In this document: positions 8,107 through 18,493 of the stretch, in pieces
Position numbering within the stretch: position 1 is the stretch's first letter
How the letters are laid out: each line of letters begins with the position of its first letter
Assembly: GCA_038749595.1 (NCBI GenBank)
Contig: JBCDHW010000003.1
Span: 229,565-293,564 of the forward strand
Origin: Parvularcula sp038749595
GTDB taxonomy: Bacteria; Pseudomonadota; Alphaproteobacteria; Caulobacterales; Parvularculaceae
Reading direction: 5' to 3'
Length of the DNA: 64,000 nucleotides
Position numbers and translations under genes: made by a program
The notes under the pieces: generated by a model
The model's input: the letters and a program-made list of their open reading frames with translations, nothing else
Database searches by the model: none
Told to the model about the DNA's origin: nothing

Positions 8107-10161
8107 ATGCGGCTTGCGATGGTGGGAGCAGTTCTGGCGCTGGGGAGTTTAGCTTGGGCCTGGGATGGGCACGAGGACGCGCATCTCTTTGATGCGGCGA
8201 CGGTGTTCGAGCTGGAATATGCGTCCGATCCGCAGATTAGCCCTGACGGCAAGAGCATCGTTTATGTGCGCCGCGCGATGGACATCGAGAAGGATCGCGT
8301 GCGCGGGGCGCTGTGGTTGATTGATGTGGAAAGCGGGGTGCAACAGCCGTTGCTCTCGGGCGGAAGCATGGGCGGCGCACCCCGGTGGTCACCGGATGGC
8401 TCGCGCATCGCGTTCTTGTCGTCGCGCGATGGCGGCAAGCCGGACCTGAAGGTCCATGTGGTGGCGGCTGATCGGACCTACTCCCTCGGCCAGCTTCAGG
8501 AGGGGACGTCGGCGCCAGCATGGTCGCCAGACGGGAGCCAGCTGGCGTTCTCGATGCTGGTCCCCGAAGCGCTGCCAACCCTGGGCGCGCTTCCGCCGAA
8601 ACCCGAAGGGGCGGAGTGGGCACCGGCGATCAAAGTCTATGACGAACTGGTCTACCGGGCCGATGGCCAGGGCTATCTCACCCCCGGCGATGCCCAAGTG
8701 TTCGTGGTCCCTGTGGAAGGCGGAACGCCGCGCCAGGTGACCGAGCTCCCCGGCGGTTTGGGGCAAGTGTCCTGGCTCGACGGTGAGAACCTGCTCGCCG
8801 TGGGAAATCCCGATAAAGACCGCGCCCTGCAAGCATCGATTGCCCAGGTCTTCCGTGTGCCTCTCGATGGGTCCGCCCCTGTGGCGCTCACGGGTCGGGA
8901 TGGGTCAGCGTTCGCTCCGAAAGCATCGCCTGACGGTAAGCAAGTCGCTTACCTCTTCCAACCCGACGGTGAGAAAACTTATCAGCAAACAGAGCTTATT
9001 GTGATGGATCGCGATGGCAGTGGCGCGCGGTCGTTGACCGAGCGCTATGATCGCTCGCCAGGGAGCTTGTCGTGGCGTCCTGACGGCGCGGCGGTTCTCT
9101 CGCTCGTGGATGATCGCGGCGAAGTCCGGTTGGTGGAGTTCACCTTCGACGGTGAAGTTCGTACCCGGACGGACGTCGTCGGCAGCGAAGGTGTTGGGCG
9201 ACCTTACTCGTCAGGCAGCTTTTCGGTCGCGAAGGACGGAACATTGGCCTTCACCGCGAAAGCACGCAGCCGGCCGGCCGAAGTCGGCATGATCCCCGCT
9301 GGATCGCGGTCGAGTGACGCGGCGAAGGTTCTAACGGCTCTCAACGAAGATGCGCTCGGCCATCGCTCACTCGCCGAAGTGCTGAAGGTGCAGGTGCCGT
9401 CGTCGGTGGGAGACCATACGATCGATGCGTGGATCGCGCTTCCCCCAGGATTCGAAAGAAACGGTTCTGCGCCGCTGCTGCTTGAGATCCACGGTGGTCC
9501 GTATGCGATGTATGGTGACTTTTTCTCCGCTGAGGTCGAGCGGTATGCGGCCGAGGGTTATGTGACCGTGTGGACCAACCCTCGCGGCTCCACAGGTTAC
9601 GGACGTGAGTTCGCACAGGAAATCGATCTCGCCTATCCAGGCGAAGACTATGACGATTTGATCAGTGTCGTGAATTATCTGGTTGAGGAGAAGTTTGCTT
9701 CCAAGGACCGGTTGTTTGTGACCGGCGGCTCGGGCGGAGGTGTTTTGACGGCTTGGATTGTCGGCAACACGGACATGTTCGCAGCCGCGGCCTCGGTGAA
9801 GCCGGTGATCAATTGGACGTCCGAAACCCTATCGGCCGATCTGTCCGCCTACGCAGCGTTTGAGTGGCTGCGGGAAATGCCGTGGGAGAACCAGGAGCTT
9901 TATTGGTCGCTTTCGCCGCTGTCGCGGGTCGGTAACGTCACCACGCCGACGCTGATGATGACCGGTGAGGAAGACTGGCGCACGCCCACCTGGGAGGCGG
10001 AGCAATTCTACACCGCGCTTAAACTGCAAAATGTTGACACGATGATGGTCCGTGTACCTGGTGCCAGCCACTACATCTCTGCAAGGCCAAGCCACCTAAT
10101 TGCAAAGACCGAGGCGATCATGGCGTGGTTCGAGAAATATGATCCGGAAAAGGACGATTAA
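8107..10161 (+). CDS. Secreted S9-family serine peptidase (prolyl oligopeptidase/DPP-like)
   Basis: The 684-residue protein has a short signal peptide (MRLAMVGAVLALGSLAWAW), so it should act in the periplasm. Residues about 40-390 are a beta-propeller with repeated WSPDGS/ISPDGKS blades, which filters substrates by size. The C-terminal alpha/beta-hydrolase domain carries the triad: Ser542 in GGSGGG, Asp623 in GEEDWRTP and His655 in PGASHYIS. Family members remove acylated residues or dipeptides from short peptides. AAGGAG lies six bases before the ATG. The peptide-uptake POT gene lies in the same region, though not in an operon. The stop overlaps the next convergent gene by four bases. Confidence 0.93.
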   Translation: MRLAMVGAVLALGSLAWAWDGHEDAHLFDAATVFELEYASDPQISPDGKSIVYVRRAMDIEKDRVRGALWLIDVESGVQQPLLSGGSMGGAPRWSPDGSRIAFLSSRDGGKPDLKVHVVAADRTYSLGQLQEGTSAPAWSPDGSQLAFSMLVPEALPTLGALPPKPEGAEWAPAIKVYDELVYRADGQGYLTPGDAQVFVVPVEGGTPRQVTELPGGLGQVSWLDGENLLAVGNPDKDRALQASIAQVFRVPLDGSAPVALTGRDGSAFAPKASPDGKQVAYLFQPDGEKTYQQTELIVMDRDGSGARSLTERYDRSPGSLSWRPDGAAVLSLVDDRGEVRLVEFTFDGEVRTRTDVVGSEGVGRPYSSGSFSVAKDGTLAFTAKARSRPAEVGMIPAGSRSSDAAKVLTALNEDALGHRSLAEVLKVQVPSSVGDHTIDAWIALPPGFERNGSAPLLLEIHGGPYAMYGDFFSAEVERYAAEGYVTVWTNPRGSTGYGREFAQEIDLAYPGEDYDDLISVVNYLVEEKFASKDRLFVTGGSGGGVLTAWIVGNTDMFAAAASVKPVINWTSETLSADLSAYAAFEWLREMPWENQELYWSLSPLSRVGNVTTPTLMMTGEEDWRTPTWEAEQFYTALKLQNVDTMMVRVPGASHYISARPSHLIAKTEAIMAWFEKYDPEKDD

Positions 10162-10967
10162 GCGGCGCCAGCGATCCGCAACGTGATCTCAGGGCCCAGC
10201 GGTGATTTTCCGATCAAACCGAACAGCGCGAGGGTCCCGTAGATCAGTCCGAGGCCGAAGATGGTGACGGGGCGGAAACGCCTCGTCATCACGAAGTCAT
10301 AGATGGCCACCAGACTGGGTAGGCCGAACGCCATGGCAATCCCGAGGAGTTCGGACGTGACGCCTGCTGGACCGAACAGCGTATTGAGCCGGCTTGCGGC
10401 GGGAATGACCACGGCGATCGCGGCGAGGGTCATCAGCCTACGGTGTGTTTCTATCCTCCTACGGAACAGAACGCCGAGCGAGAACAGCAAGGTGAACTGA
10501 ATCAGCATCGCTGTGTTTCCGTGCACGACCATGGTGATGTGCGGAAGATCGGCCATGAAGTCGTAGCCAGGCACATCGGCATTGAAGCGGCGCATCGGGA
10601 ACCCGTACGTGGTCGGAATAATTGTCCCGACGATCGCGCATGCGAGGGCGATGCTGCTCGCGCCCAGCCACCTGTGTAGGCGGACGAAGCCTCCCGAAAC
10701 GAGGAACGTCTGGGCGAGGTAGACCACGAACCAGAGGGTCATCACCCCGCCATGGACCAAAACGATCGGCGCCACTGGGAAATTGGCGAACGCAGGCCGC
10801 GCGAAGAACGATTTTCCAAACCCTAAGACAACGATCAGCAGCAAAAGGACGCTGACCCCGCGGAAGAAGCGGGGATTGCCGCGCTCCGCCGCAGCGAGAC
10901 GGTCGGCCAGCGCTAGGGCGCGATCGCGGAGCGGTGCAAGCTGTTGAAGAACCTGGGCGGTCGTCAT
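10158..10967 (-). CDS. Polytopic membrane protein of unknown function, 269 aa
   Basis: An N-terminal helix with Ala/Arg/Leu content (residues 1-35) precedes about seven hydrophobic segments. His residues recur inside or near the membrane spans (VLVHGGVM, RLHRWLG, HITMVVHGN, ETHRRLM). That is reminiscent of haem- or metal-binding membrane proteins, but no known family is recognised with confidence. Tail-to-tail with the S9 peptidase, sharing TTAA as overlapping stops. The next upstream minus-strand gene is the lipoprotein hydrolase 40 bp away, so the two may be co-transcribed. Confidence 0.75.
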   Translation of the reverse strand: MTTAQVLQQLAPLRDRALALADRLAAAERGNPRFFRGVSVLLLLIVVLGFGKSFFARPAFANFPVAPIVLVHGGVMTLWFVVYLAQTFLVSGGFVRLHRWLGASSIALACAIVGTIIPTTYGFPMRRFNADVPGYDFMADLPHITMVVHGNTAMLIQFTLLFSLGVLFRRRIETHRRLMTLAAIAVVIPAASRLNTLFGPAGVTSELLGIAMAFGLPSLVAIYDFVMTRRFRPVTIFGLGLIYGTLALFGLIGKSPLGPEITLRIAGAA

Positions 10968-11007
10968 GCCCTCTTATGGAAGCAACGTGCCGCCGCGGCG
11001 CCCGGGT

Positions 11008-12375
11008 TCATTGACGCAGCGGTGCCTCGTCGACGGGCGCGGGCGCTGCCTCATCCTCGGCAGGGCGGTAAACGATCGGTCCGTCAACGGTGAGTGTTGG
11101 TTCGCCGGTCACGATGAAGTCTCGGATTAGGCCGTAGTATCCTTCGGCAACGCGCGTGGTTGTCCGATCGCCGGTTTCGTCCTCGGTGAACTCAACGATC
11201 CCGTGGTCGGTATTCGGGAACATCACGACGTCGAGTTCGGTGTTGGTTTTCTGAATGTCCCGGAGGATGGCCAGCGTCGTGGCGCTGGGCGCGGCGCGGT
11301 CTTTTTCCGCGAGGATCCAAAGCTGCGGCATGCTTAGGCCTTCGAGCACGGGCCGCGGCTCATATTCCCAGGATGTGCCAACGTCGAGGAAAGGGCCAAC
11401 AATCCGTAAGCCGATGTTCGGTGTCCGCAGGAACTGGCCGGAGAACTCGCCCTCGACGTCGTCGTACCAGACTTCATCTTTGTACTTCTTTCGAACGGCC
11501 GAAAGTTCTTTGAAGCCGTCTTTGAAACCCGACGCGATCACTTTGCCGGTGGCTTCGGTGATTTCTCGAGACTTTTCAATCACATCTTCGTCATAGCCTT
11601 TCTCGCGAAGACCGTTGCGTACTTCCTGGGGGTCTTCGGCGAGAGGGCCAACGGCCATGCCGTATGCTGCGATCACGAACGCGGCGCCATCCATCGACGC
11701 GGCGTACGGAGCAACCCATCCGCCTTGACTGCCGCCAAGATAGCCAATGTCGATGTCACGCCCGTAGAGGCGCCGGGCTTCCTGGCGAGCACGGACGGCA
11801 TCACCAGCGAGGATGTCGAAGTCCTGGGTGTATTTGCCTTCGGAAAGCCCGGTTCCGCGTTTGTCGTAGGCGAAAACGCCGATCCCATACGCGGGCATCA
11901 ACGTCTGCAGACGGCCGAACACACGCCCGGACCAGCGCTCCGATCCGTGTACGGATACAAGAATCGCACGTACTGGCCCGTCGGCGGGGAGGACGAGGCG
12001 GCCAGCGCGTTTTCCATCAACACCGTCAAACACCGTTTCGGTGACCGTATACGGAATGCGGGTGCCCTTGGTCTCAACGTTTTCGTCGATGAAAGTGATC
12101 GCCGGGTCATCGCAGTCGCCCAGCGCGAGGGAAGGCTTTTCGGGATCGGGGTCCCGCCAAAAGCCGCTTTCGTCACGCTGGACGATCTCTGTGACACCTG
12201 AGACGAACTGGTAGCGCACTTCGCCGGGGTCGAGGGGGACGATGCCCATGACCCGCCCATCCTCGAGGCGATACCCCCCGCCGTGGCAAGCTGTGTCAGC
12301 TGGTGGGAGCGGTTCGCGGCCGCCGCACGCCGCTAGCAATCCCGCCGCCGCGGCGAGTAGGCAAACATTTCTCAT
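11008..12375 (-). CDS. Alpha/beta-hydrolase lipoprotein
   Basis: The 455-residue protein has a lipobox at its N-terminus (LLAAAAGLLAACGG, Cys17), so it is probably a periplasmic lipoprotein. The hydrolase core has a HGSERW oxyanion loop, the GTGLSEG turn, nucleophile Ser216 in GGSQGG, an acid in ILAEKDRAAPS and the catalytic His in PNTDHGI. This resembles bacterial esterase/acyl-peptidase-like enzymes often annotated as BAAT or S9-like hydrolases. The substrate is unknown. An AGGGG lies about eight bases before the ATG. The C-terminus is acidic and Pro/Ala-rich (PAEDEAAPAPVDEAPLRQ). Confidence 0.85.
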   Translation of the reverse strand: MRNVCLLAAAAGLLAACGGREPLPPADTACHGGGYRLEDGRVMGIVPLDPGEVRYQFVSGVTEIVQRDESGFWRDPDPEKPSLALGDCDDPAITFIDENVETKGTRIPYTVTETVFDGVDGKRAGRLVLPADGPVRAILVSVHGSERWSGRVFGRLQTLMPAYGIGVFAYDKRGTGLSEGKYTQDFDILAGDAVRARQEARRLYGRDIDIGYLGGSQGGWVAPYAASMDGAAFVIAAYGMAVGPLAEDPQEVRNGLREKGYDEDVIEKSREITEATGKVIASGFKDGFKELSAVRKKYKDEVWYDDVEGEFSGQFLRTPNIGLRIVGPFLDVGTSWEYEPRPVLEGLSMPQLWILAEKDRAAPSATTLAILRDIQKTNTELDVVMFPNTDHGIVEFTEDETGDRTTTRVAEGYYGLIRDFIVTGEPTLTVDGPIVYRPAEDEAAPAPVDEAPLRQ

Positions 12376-12437
12376 GACCCAAACCCCTGTCTCTCACGGA
12401 AGACAGGTAGGCATCGGCACCGCCGGGCGCCACTGCT

Positions 12438-12758
12438 TTAGCGGTCGGCCCTCTTGGTTTGGGCAGGCGCGTGGAAGGCATCATGGCCAAGCACGACTTC
12501 GGAGGCGCCGTGATAGGCCTCTAGGCCGCGAAAGCCGCTGTATCGATAGGAAACGGGGATCACCAGGAGGCGCTGGCGGGCGTCGGGCACCGGGATGTTC
12601 TTGTGACCGACATCAAAGGACCGCTCGGCCGAAATTTCGTAGACCGGAAGCGGTGTCGGTTTGTCGGCCAGGGCTGCTGCGATGGGGATCCCGCCCTCGG
12701 CGTTGGGGCCGCTGAGAACGCTTGCCGCTGCCAGCGCAATCGTCGTCATTGAGAGCAT
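12438..12758 (-). CDS. Hypothetical exported protein, 106 aa
   Basis: No family was recognised. The first about 16 residues (MLSMTTIALAAASVLSG) look like a signal peptide lacking a clear positive n-region, so export is inferred with caution. The remainder is polar, with FDVGHKNIPVPDARQRLLVI and YRYSGFRGLEAYHG as the most distinctive stretches. GGAGG lies seven bases before the ATG, which supports translation. It precedes the lipoprotein hydrolase by 62 bp on the same strand and may form a two-gene unit with it. Confidence 0.6.
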   Translation of the reverse strand: MLSMTTIALAAASVLSGPNAEGGIPIAAALADKPTPLPVYEISAERSFDVGHKNIPVPDARQRLLVIPVSYRYSGFRGLEAYHGASEVVLGHDAFHAPAQTKRADR

Positions 12759-13029
12759 GGTCTGACCTCCTTCGATCTCCTCGTTCCGCTTTCGGCGTAA
12801 TTGGATAATCAGAATCTAAACCGCAAGCTGCATAGCAAAATCCTATCACTCGGAGGACGCGTACACCCTGGCGCGGGCGACCGGGTCGTCGAGCGGGGCT
12901 GGCCTTTACGCTTCGGGGGGACGATTGCAGTCACCGCACGTTGATTTCGACGCGGTTCGCTGTAGACGCGGTGCAAAAAGCCGCAGAGCGTCGTGCTCCG
13001 GTCTAGTTCAGTGCGTGAGGGGAGTTCCC

Positions 13030-15213
<2,184 letters not shown>

Positions 15214-15222
15214 GGGCCAATC

Positions 15223-15924
15223 ATGCGCGTGGACGCCGTCCTGTTTGATTGCGACGGCGTCCTGGTCGACAGCGAGATTGTCGGCCTTGAAGACAGCGCA
15301 GAGTTTTTAAGGTCTCAGGGCTTTTCATGGAGCCCTGAGGACCTGATCCGCAAATTCACCGGAAAACGTGACGACCTGTTTCGCGACGAGCTCCTCGCCG
15401 CCTACGCCGGCGTTCTCGGAAGACGTCCATCGGACGACGAGGGAGCGGCTCTCGTGGAAGGGCTGATCGCGACGCGGCGTGCAAAACGCCACACTATGCA
15501 GACGGTGCCAGGCGCCTCAGCGACGGTTGCGCAGGTTAAGGCACTGGGGCTGCCACTCGCCGTCGCTTCGTCCTCGCGCCAAGTGCATCTGGATAGCAAG
15601 ATCGATCGCTATGATCTCCGCCAATTCGTAGGCGAACATGCCTATTCCGCCGAGAAGGTCACACACGGCAAACCAGCTCCCGACATCTTCCTCTACGCCG
15701 CCGAGCGAATCAGTGCTGCTCCTGAACACTGTCTTGTGATTGAGGACAGTCCTTTCGGCGTTGAAGCTGGTGTCGCAGCCGGAATGCAGGTTTGGGGCTT
15801 CACCGGAGGAGGCCATTGCTTAGAACGCCATGAAAACTGGCTTCTAGAAGCTGGTGCGTTAAGAATTCACGCTTCCCATGACGCGCTGCAAAAAGGACTC
15901 GCAAGCGTTACTCATAAACGCTGA
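15223..15924 (+). CDS. HAD-superfamily phosphatase (beta-phosphoglucomutase-like)
   Basis: The 233-residue protein has HAD motif I at the N-terminus (VLFDCDGVLVDSE, nucleophile Asp9 and acid/base Asp11), motif II ASSS, a motif III Lys in HGKPAPDIF and motif IV IEDSPFGVEAG. The helical cap sits between motifs I and II, as in the beta-PGM/phosphoglycolate phosphatase subfamily. It probably dephosphorylates a small sugar phosphate. The substrate is not predictable. It lies nine bases after hppA and ends about 115 bp before a strong terminator, so the two genes form one transcription unit. A role in using the phosphate or pyrophosphate pool alongside hppA is only a guess. Confidence 0.88.
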   Translation: MRVDAVLFDCDGVLVDSEIVGLEDSAEFLRSQGFSWSPEDLIRKFTGKRDDLFRDELLAAYAGVLGRRPSDDEGAALVEGLIATRRAKRHTMQTVPGASATVAQVKALGLPLAVASSSRQVHLDSKIDRYDLRQFVGEHAYSAEKVTHGKPAPDIFLYAAERISAAPEHCLVIEDSPFGVEAGVAAGMQVWGFTGGGHCLERHENWLLEAGALRIHASHDALQKGLASVTHKR

Positions 15925-15971
15925 AAGAAAAAGCCACTTTACCGCTGTCATGAACTTGCTATATTCAAGTC

Positions 15972-16078
15972 ATGGCAGCGCTTCCCCCACCCACCATCGC
16001 TGCCGGTTTTCGGGCGTCTCATTCGCTCTGAGAACATGCGGCGGTGCCGATCCCCCACGGCACCGCCGCTTTTATTTT
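15972..16078 (+). ncRNA. Candidate small RNA with two C-rich hairpin loops
   Basis: The gap after the HAD gene holds a TATATT (15960-15965) with a weak CTTTAC 17 bases upstream. About seven bases later a hairpin starts: GGCAGCG (15974-15980) pairs with CGCTGCC (15998-16004) around a 17-nt loop rich in C (cttcccccacccaccat). A single-stranded linker follows, then the 12-bp terminator hairpin, whose loop (atccccca) repeats the CCCCCA motif, and a U-rich tail to 16078. The predicted RNA is about 107 nt. The outline resembles alphaproteobacterial C-rich-loop sRNAs such as GsrN, but no homology can be asserted. It could equally be the 3' UTR of hppA-HAD. Confidence 0.35.
16038..16078 (+). terminator. 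Strong Rho-independent terminator after hppA-HAD
   Basis: A perfect 12-bp stem (16038-16049 gcggcggtgccg with 16058-16069 cggcaccgccgc) has an 8-nt loop and is followed by ttttatttt. It ends the hppA-HAD transcript, and the candidate small RNA if that exists. It also isolates the unit from the convergent mmcB gene. Confidence 0.9.
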
Positions 16079-16097
16079 CAGCATATTTTACAAGAGA

Positions 16098-16505
16098 CTA
16101 GTCGCTAACCGTAGCGATCGAGCGGAAAGCTGCGTGGCGCGCGATGCGGATCAAAACCGCTTTCCGACGCGCCCCGGACAATTGTGACAGTTCTGATTCG
16201 CGAATCACTCCGCCTCCGAAAGCATCCGCGACAATCACGCCTTCCGAGGGGGGTAAAAGCGATTGGGGAAAACTGTCGGCAACTGCGAAGTAAAACCGGT
16301 CGCAATAGTCTTTGTACTCTGGCCACTTCTGGTCGACATCAAAGTCAGCCTTACAAGACTTCACCTCGACCATAATGATTTCGCCTTTCGGTGAAATGGC
16401 GGCAATATCGGCCCGTCGTCCATTGGCGAGGGTCAATTCCAGGACGGGTGCATAACCCCAGTCGATCAGTAAGCGCGCGGCGCCCCGGGTGACCGCCGCA
16501 GTCAC
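16098..16505 (-). CDS. mmcB: MmcB-family DNA repair protein (PD-(D/E)XK nuclease fold)
   Basis: The 135-residue protein matches the MmcB family, which in Caulobacter belongs to the SOS/mitomycin C damage response. Core motifs are RRADIAAISPKGEIIMVEVKS, which fits the D-(x)n-ExK nuclease signature, and WPEYKDYCDRFYFAVAD. The start is a GTG at 16505 with only a weak GGA upstream, so the N-terminus is uncertain. It lies 38 bp after the ferredoxin gene on the same strand and is probably co-transcribed with it. No SOS box was recognised nearby. Confidence 0.88.
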   Translation of the reverse strand: MTAAVTRGAARLLIDWGYAPVLELTLANGRRADIAAISPKGEIIMVEVKSCKADFDVDQKWPEYKDYCDRFYFAVADSFPQSLLPPSEGVIVADAFGGGVIRESELSQLSGARRKAVLIRIARHAAFRSIATVSD

Positions 16506-16543
16506 GTCGGGCCGCGGGTCACATCCTGGCGTCTCGTGGTCGC

Positions 16544-16870
16544 TCAGCCCTGGAACTCCGGCATCGAGACCTTCATGCCGTTCAGTTTGTCCGTAATGCC
16601 AATCTGGCAGGCAAGGCGTGAGCGGTCGTCCCGTTCCGAAGCGAAGTCGAGCATCGACTCTTCCATTGGCGACGGGCTGCCGGTTTCCGCGCTGAAAGCC
16701 GGATCAATATAGACGTGGCACGTCGCGCATGCGCACGCTCCGCCACAATCGCCATCTATCCCGGGGATACCGTTCTTGACGGCCACTTCCATGATGGTCA
16801 GGCCAGGATCGGCCTCAACTTCATGTTCGGTACCGTCGTGTTCGATATAGGTAAGAGTGACCACAGGCAT
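16544..16870 (-). CDS. Adrenodoxin-type 2Fe-2S ferredoxin
   Basis: The 108-residue electron carrier has cluster ligands Cys42, Cys48, Cys51 and Cys88 (DCGGACACATCHVY and LACQIG), the C-x5-C-x2-C-x36-C spacing of the adrenodoxin/Isc-Fdx group. Such ferredoxins feed electrons to iron-sulfur cluster assembly or P450-like enzymes; no isc gene is nearby. The start MPVVTLTYIEHDGTEH gives the usual N-terminus. An alternative ATG eight codons upstream (16894) cannot be excluded, since neither has a well-spaced Shine-Dalgarno. It is divergent from tsaE across about 76 bp. Confidence 0.93.
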   Translation of the reverse strand: MPVVTLTYIEHDGTEHEVEADPGLTIMEVAVKNGIPGIDGDCGGACACATCHVYIDPAFSAETGSPSPMEESMLDFASERDDRSRLACQIGITDKLNGMKVSMPEFQG

Positions 16871-16946
16871 TCCTTTGTGCGGGCGAAGCGCCATAGCGCG
16901 CTGAAACGACGGTTCCAAGACGGCGAACGCCAGAAAAGGGCGCGAC

Positions 16947-17417
16947 ATGCTCACGCTGACGGCGAAATCGGAAGACGAAACGGCCAAGATTGGGGCAACC
17001 CTGGCGGATACGTTAGGCGCCGGTGATGTGCTCCTCCTCTCGGGTGAACTGGGCGCGGGGAAGACAACCCTGGCGCGCGCGTTGATCCGCCGGCGCGCAG
17101 GTGCACCCATCGACGTGCCGAGCCCGACATTCGCCTTGGTCGAGCCCTACGCCTTTGATGTTCCTCTCGTGCACGTTGATCTCTATCGCTTGGAAGGCCC
17201 GGAGCAAATTGTGGAGCTCGGCTTGGACGACGCATTGGAGGTCGGCATCACCATCGTTGAGTGGCCCGAAAGGGCATCCAGCTTCTTTACCGGTCCTCGG
17301 TTAGACATCGCCATTGGCCACAGAAGGGGAGAGGGGCGCGTGATCACACTGACACCGCACGGCGAGAGCTGGCTTCGCCGGATTGAGGCCTTGGCCTCCG
17401 GGCCCTTGGCGCTGTGA
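16947..17417 (+). CDS. tsaE: tRNA N6-threonylcarbamoyladenosine biosynthesis ATPase TsaE
   Basis: The 156-residue P-loop ATPase has Walker A GELGAGKTTLARAL, a PSPTFALVEPY switch region and the typical HVDLYRLEGPEQIVELGLDD segment. It partners TsaB and TsaD in making t6A37 in ANN-decoding tRNAs; tsaD lies at 31.7 kb in this same window. It is first in a tightly packed run: the GTG start of amgK overlaps its stop by four bases. The grouping of tsaE with amgK and murU is common in alphaproteobacteria and probably reflects shared transcription rather than shared function. Confidence 0.94.
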   Translation: MLTLTAKSEDETAKIGATLADTLGAGDVLLLSGELGAGKTTLARALIRRRAGAPIDVPSPTFALVEPYAFDVPLVHVDLYRLEGPEQIVELGLDDALEVGITIVEWPERASSFFTGPRLDIAIGHRRGEGRVITLTPHGESWLRRIEALASGPLAL

Positions 17418-18493
17418 GCGCGCTTTCTCAGGGCGTGGCGCTTGAGGGGCGCGGAGCGGAACGGAAGCGTTTCGTGTCCGCCAGCCCGTTCGCCGGCGCA
17501 GCGATCATCCGGCTGGGGTCCGACGCATCGATCCGCCAGTACTTTCGGCTTGATGGCGGTCCGCGGCCCGCGTTGCTGATGGATGCACCGGATGCGGCGA
17601 CGGCGCCGCCCTGTCCCCCTGGTGCGGATCCTGCCGAACGCGAGCGGCTCGGCTACGGCGCATTGGTCCGCGGTTCGGGGAGCTCGTTGATCGCTTACGA
17701 AGCCGCGGCGCGCATGTTGGCTGCCCGCGGGGTGCGGGTGCCGGAAGTCCTCCGCTCGGATGTCCGCGGCGGCTTTGCGATTATCGAAGACCTCGGCGCG
17801 GCTCGGGTCGCGGACGTGGCCCACGACCCCGCCATTGAGACCCGCCTTTATCAGCAGGCGGCTGACCTTCTCGATGTCTTGCGTTCCGAACCCGCAGCGC
17901 CGGGCGAAGCGTTTGGCTGGGCGTTCCAAACCTACGATGCGTTGGCGTACCGGACCGAAGCGGCGTTGCTGGCGCAATGGTACTTCCCCAAGATCCTCCA
18001 CCGTACACTGACTGAGCAAGAGGTTGTCGAGCTGGATCACGCGTGGGCCGAAACGTTTGACCTGCTCTCGGCGCCAAACGCACTTGTGCACCGTGATTTT
18101 CATGCCGACAACCTGATGGTCGTTGGCGACGGTATCGGGGTCCTCGACTTTCAGGATTTGATGATTGGTCAGCCCGCGTACGATTGGGCGTCACTGATTG
18201 AAGATGCCCGGCGCGATGTCTCGATTGATCTGCGCACGGCGCTTTACCAGCGCGGTGTGGCGAGGGCGGCGAATGCTGAAGCGTTTGAGCGCGACTATGC
18301 GATCCTCGCAGCGCAGAGGAACGCAAAAATCCTCGGGCTTTTCGCCCGCCTCGCGGCGCGCGACGGGAAAGAGCGCTACCTCGATCTGATCCCGCGGGTT
18401 CTTGATTTCTTCCGTGAGGATCTTGAGCGCCCCGCACTGGCGCGCGTGCAGCGTTTGCTGCAGCACCTGGCACCCGAGGTGTTCGTTCGATGA
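17414..18493 (+). CDS. amgK: Aminoglycoside-phosphotransferase-fold sugar kinase, AmgK-like (MurNAc/GlcNAc 1-kinase)
   Basis: The 359-residue kinase has catalytic motifs LVHRDFHADNLMVV and GVLDFQDLMIG (the Brenner HxDxxxxN motif and the metal-binding D). AmgK phosphorylates N-acetylmuramic acid at C1 so that MurU can turn it into UDP-MurNAc. That recycles cell wall sugar and bypasses MurA, the fosfomycin target. The assignment rests on the fold plus the coupled murU gene. It starts with GTG overlapping the tsaE stop and ends in an ATGA overlap with murU. The N-terminal 25 residues are poorly structured and the exact start is uncertain. Confidence 0.85.
   Translation: MSALSQGVALEGRGAERKRFVSASPFAGAAIIRLGSDASIRQYFRLDGGPRPALLMDAPDAATAPPCPPGADPAERERLGYGALVRGSGSSLIAYEAAARMLAARGVRVPEVLRSDVRGGFAIIEDLGAARVADVAHDPAIETRLYQQAADLLDVLRSEPAAPGEAFGWAFQTYDALAYRTEAALLAQWYFPKILHRTLTEQEVVELDHAWAETFDLLSAPNALVHRDFHADNLMVVGDGIGVLDFQDLMIGQPAYDWASLIEDARRDVSIDLRTALYQRGVARAANAEAFERDYAILAAQRNAKILGLFARLAARDGKERYLDLIPRVLDFFREDLERPALARVQRLLQHLAPEVFVR

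Noticed and set aside
12759..13029. Riboswitch or structured leader before hppA
   Set aside because: No conserved aptamer pattern was recognised; a weak promoter-like TTGATT is all that stands out.
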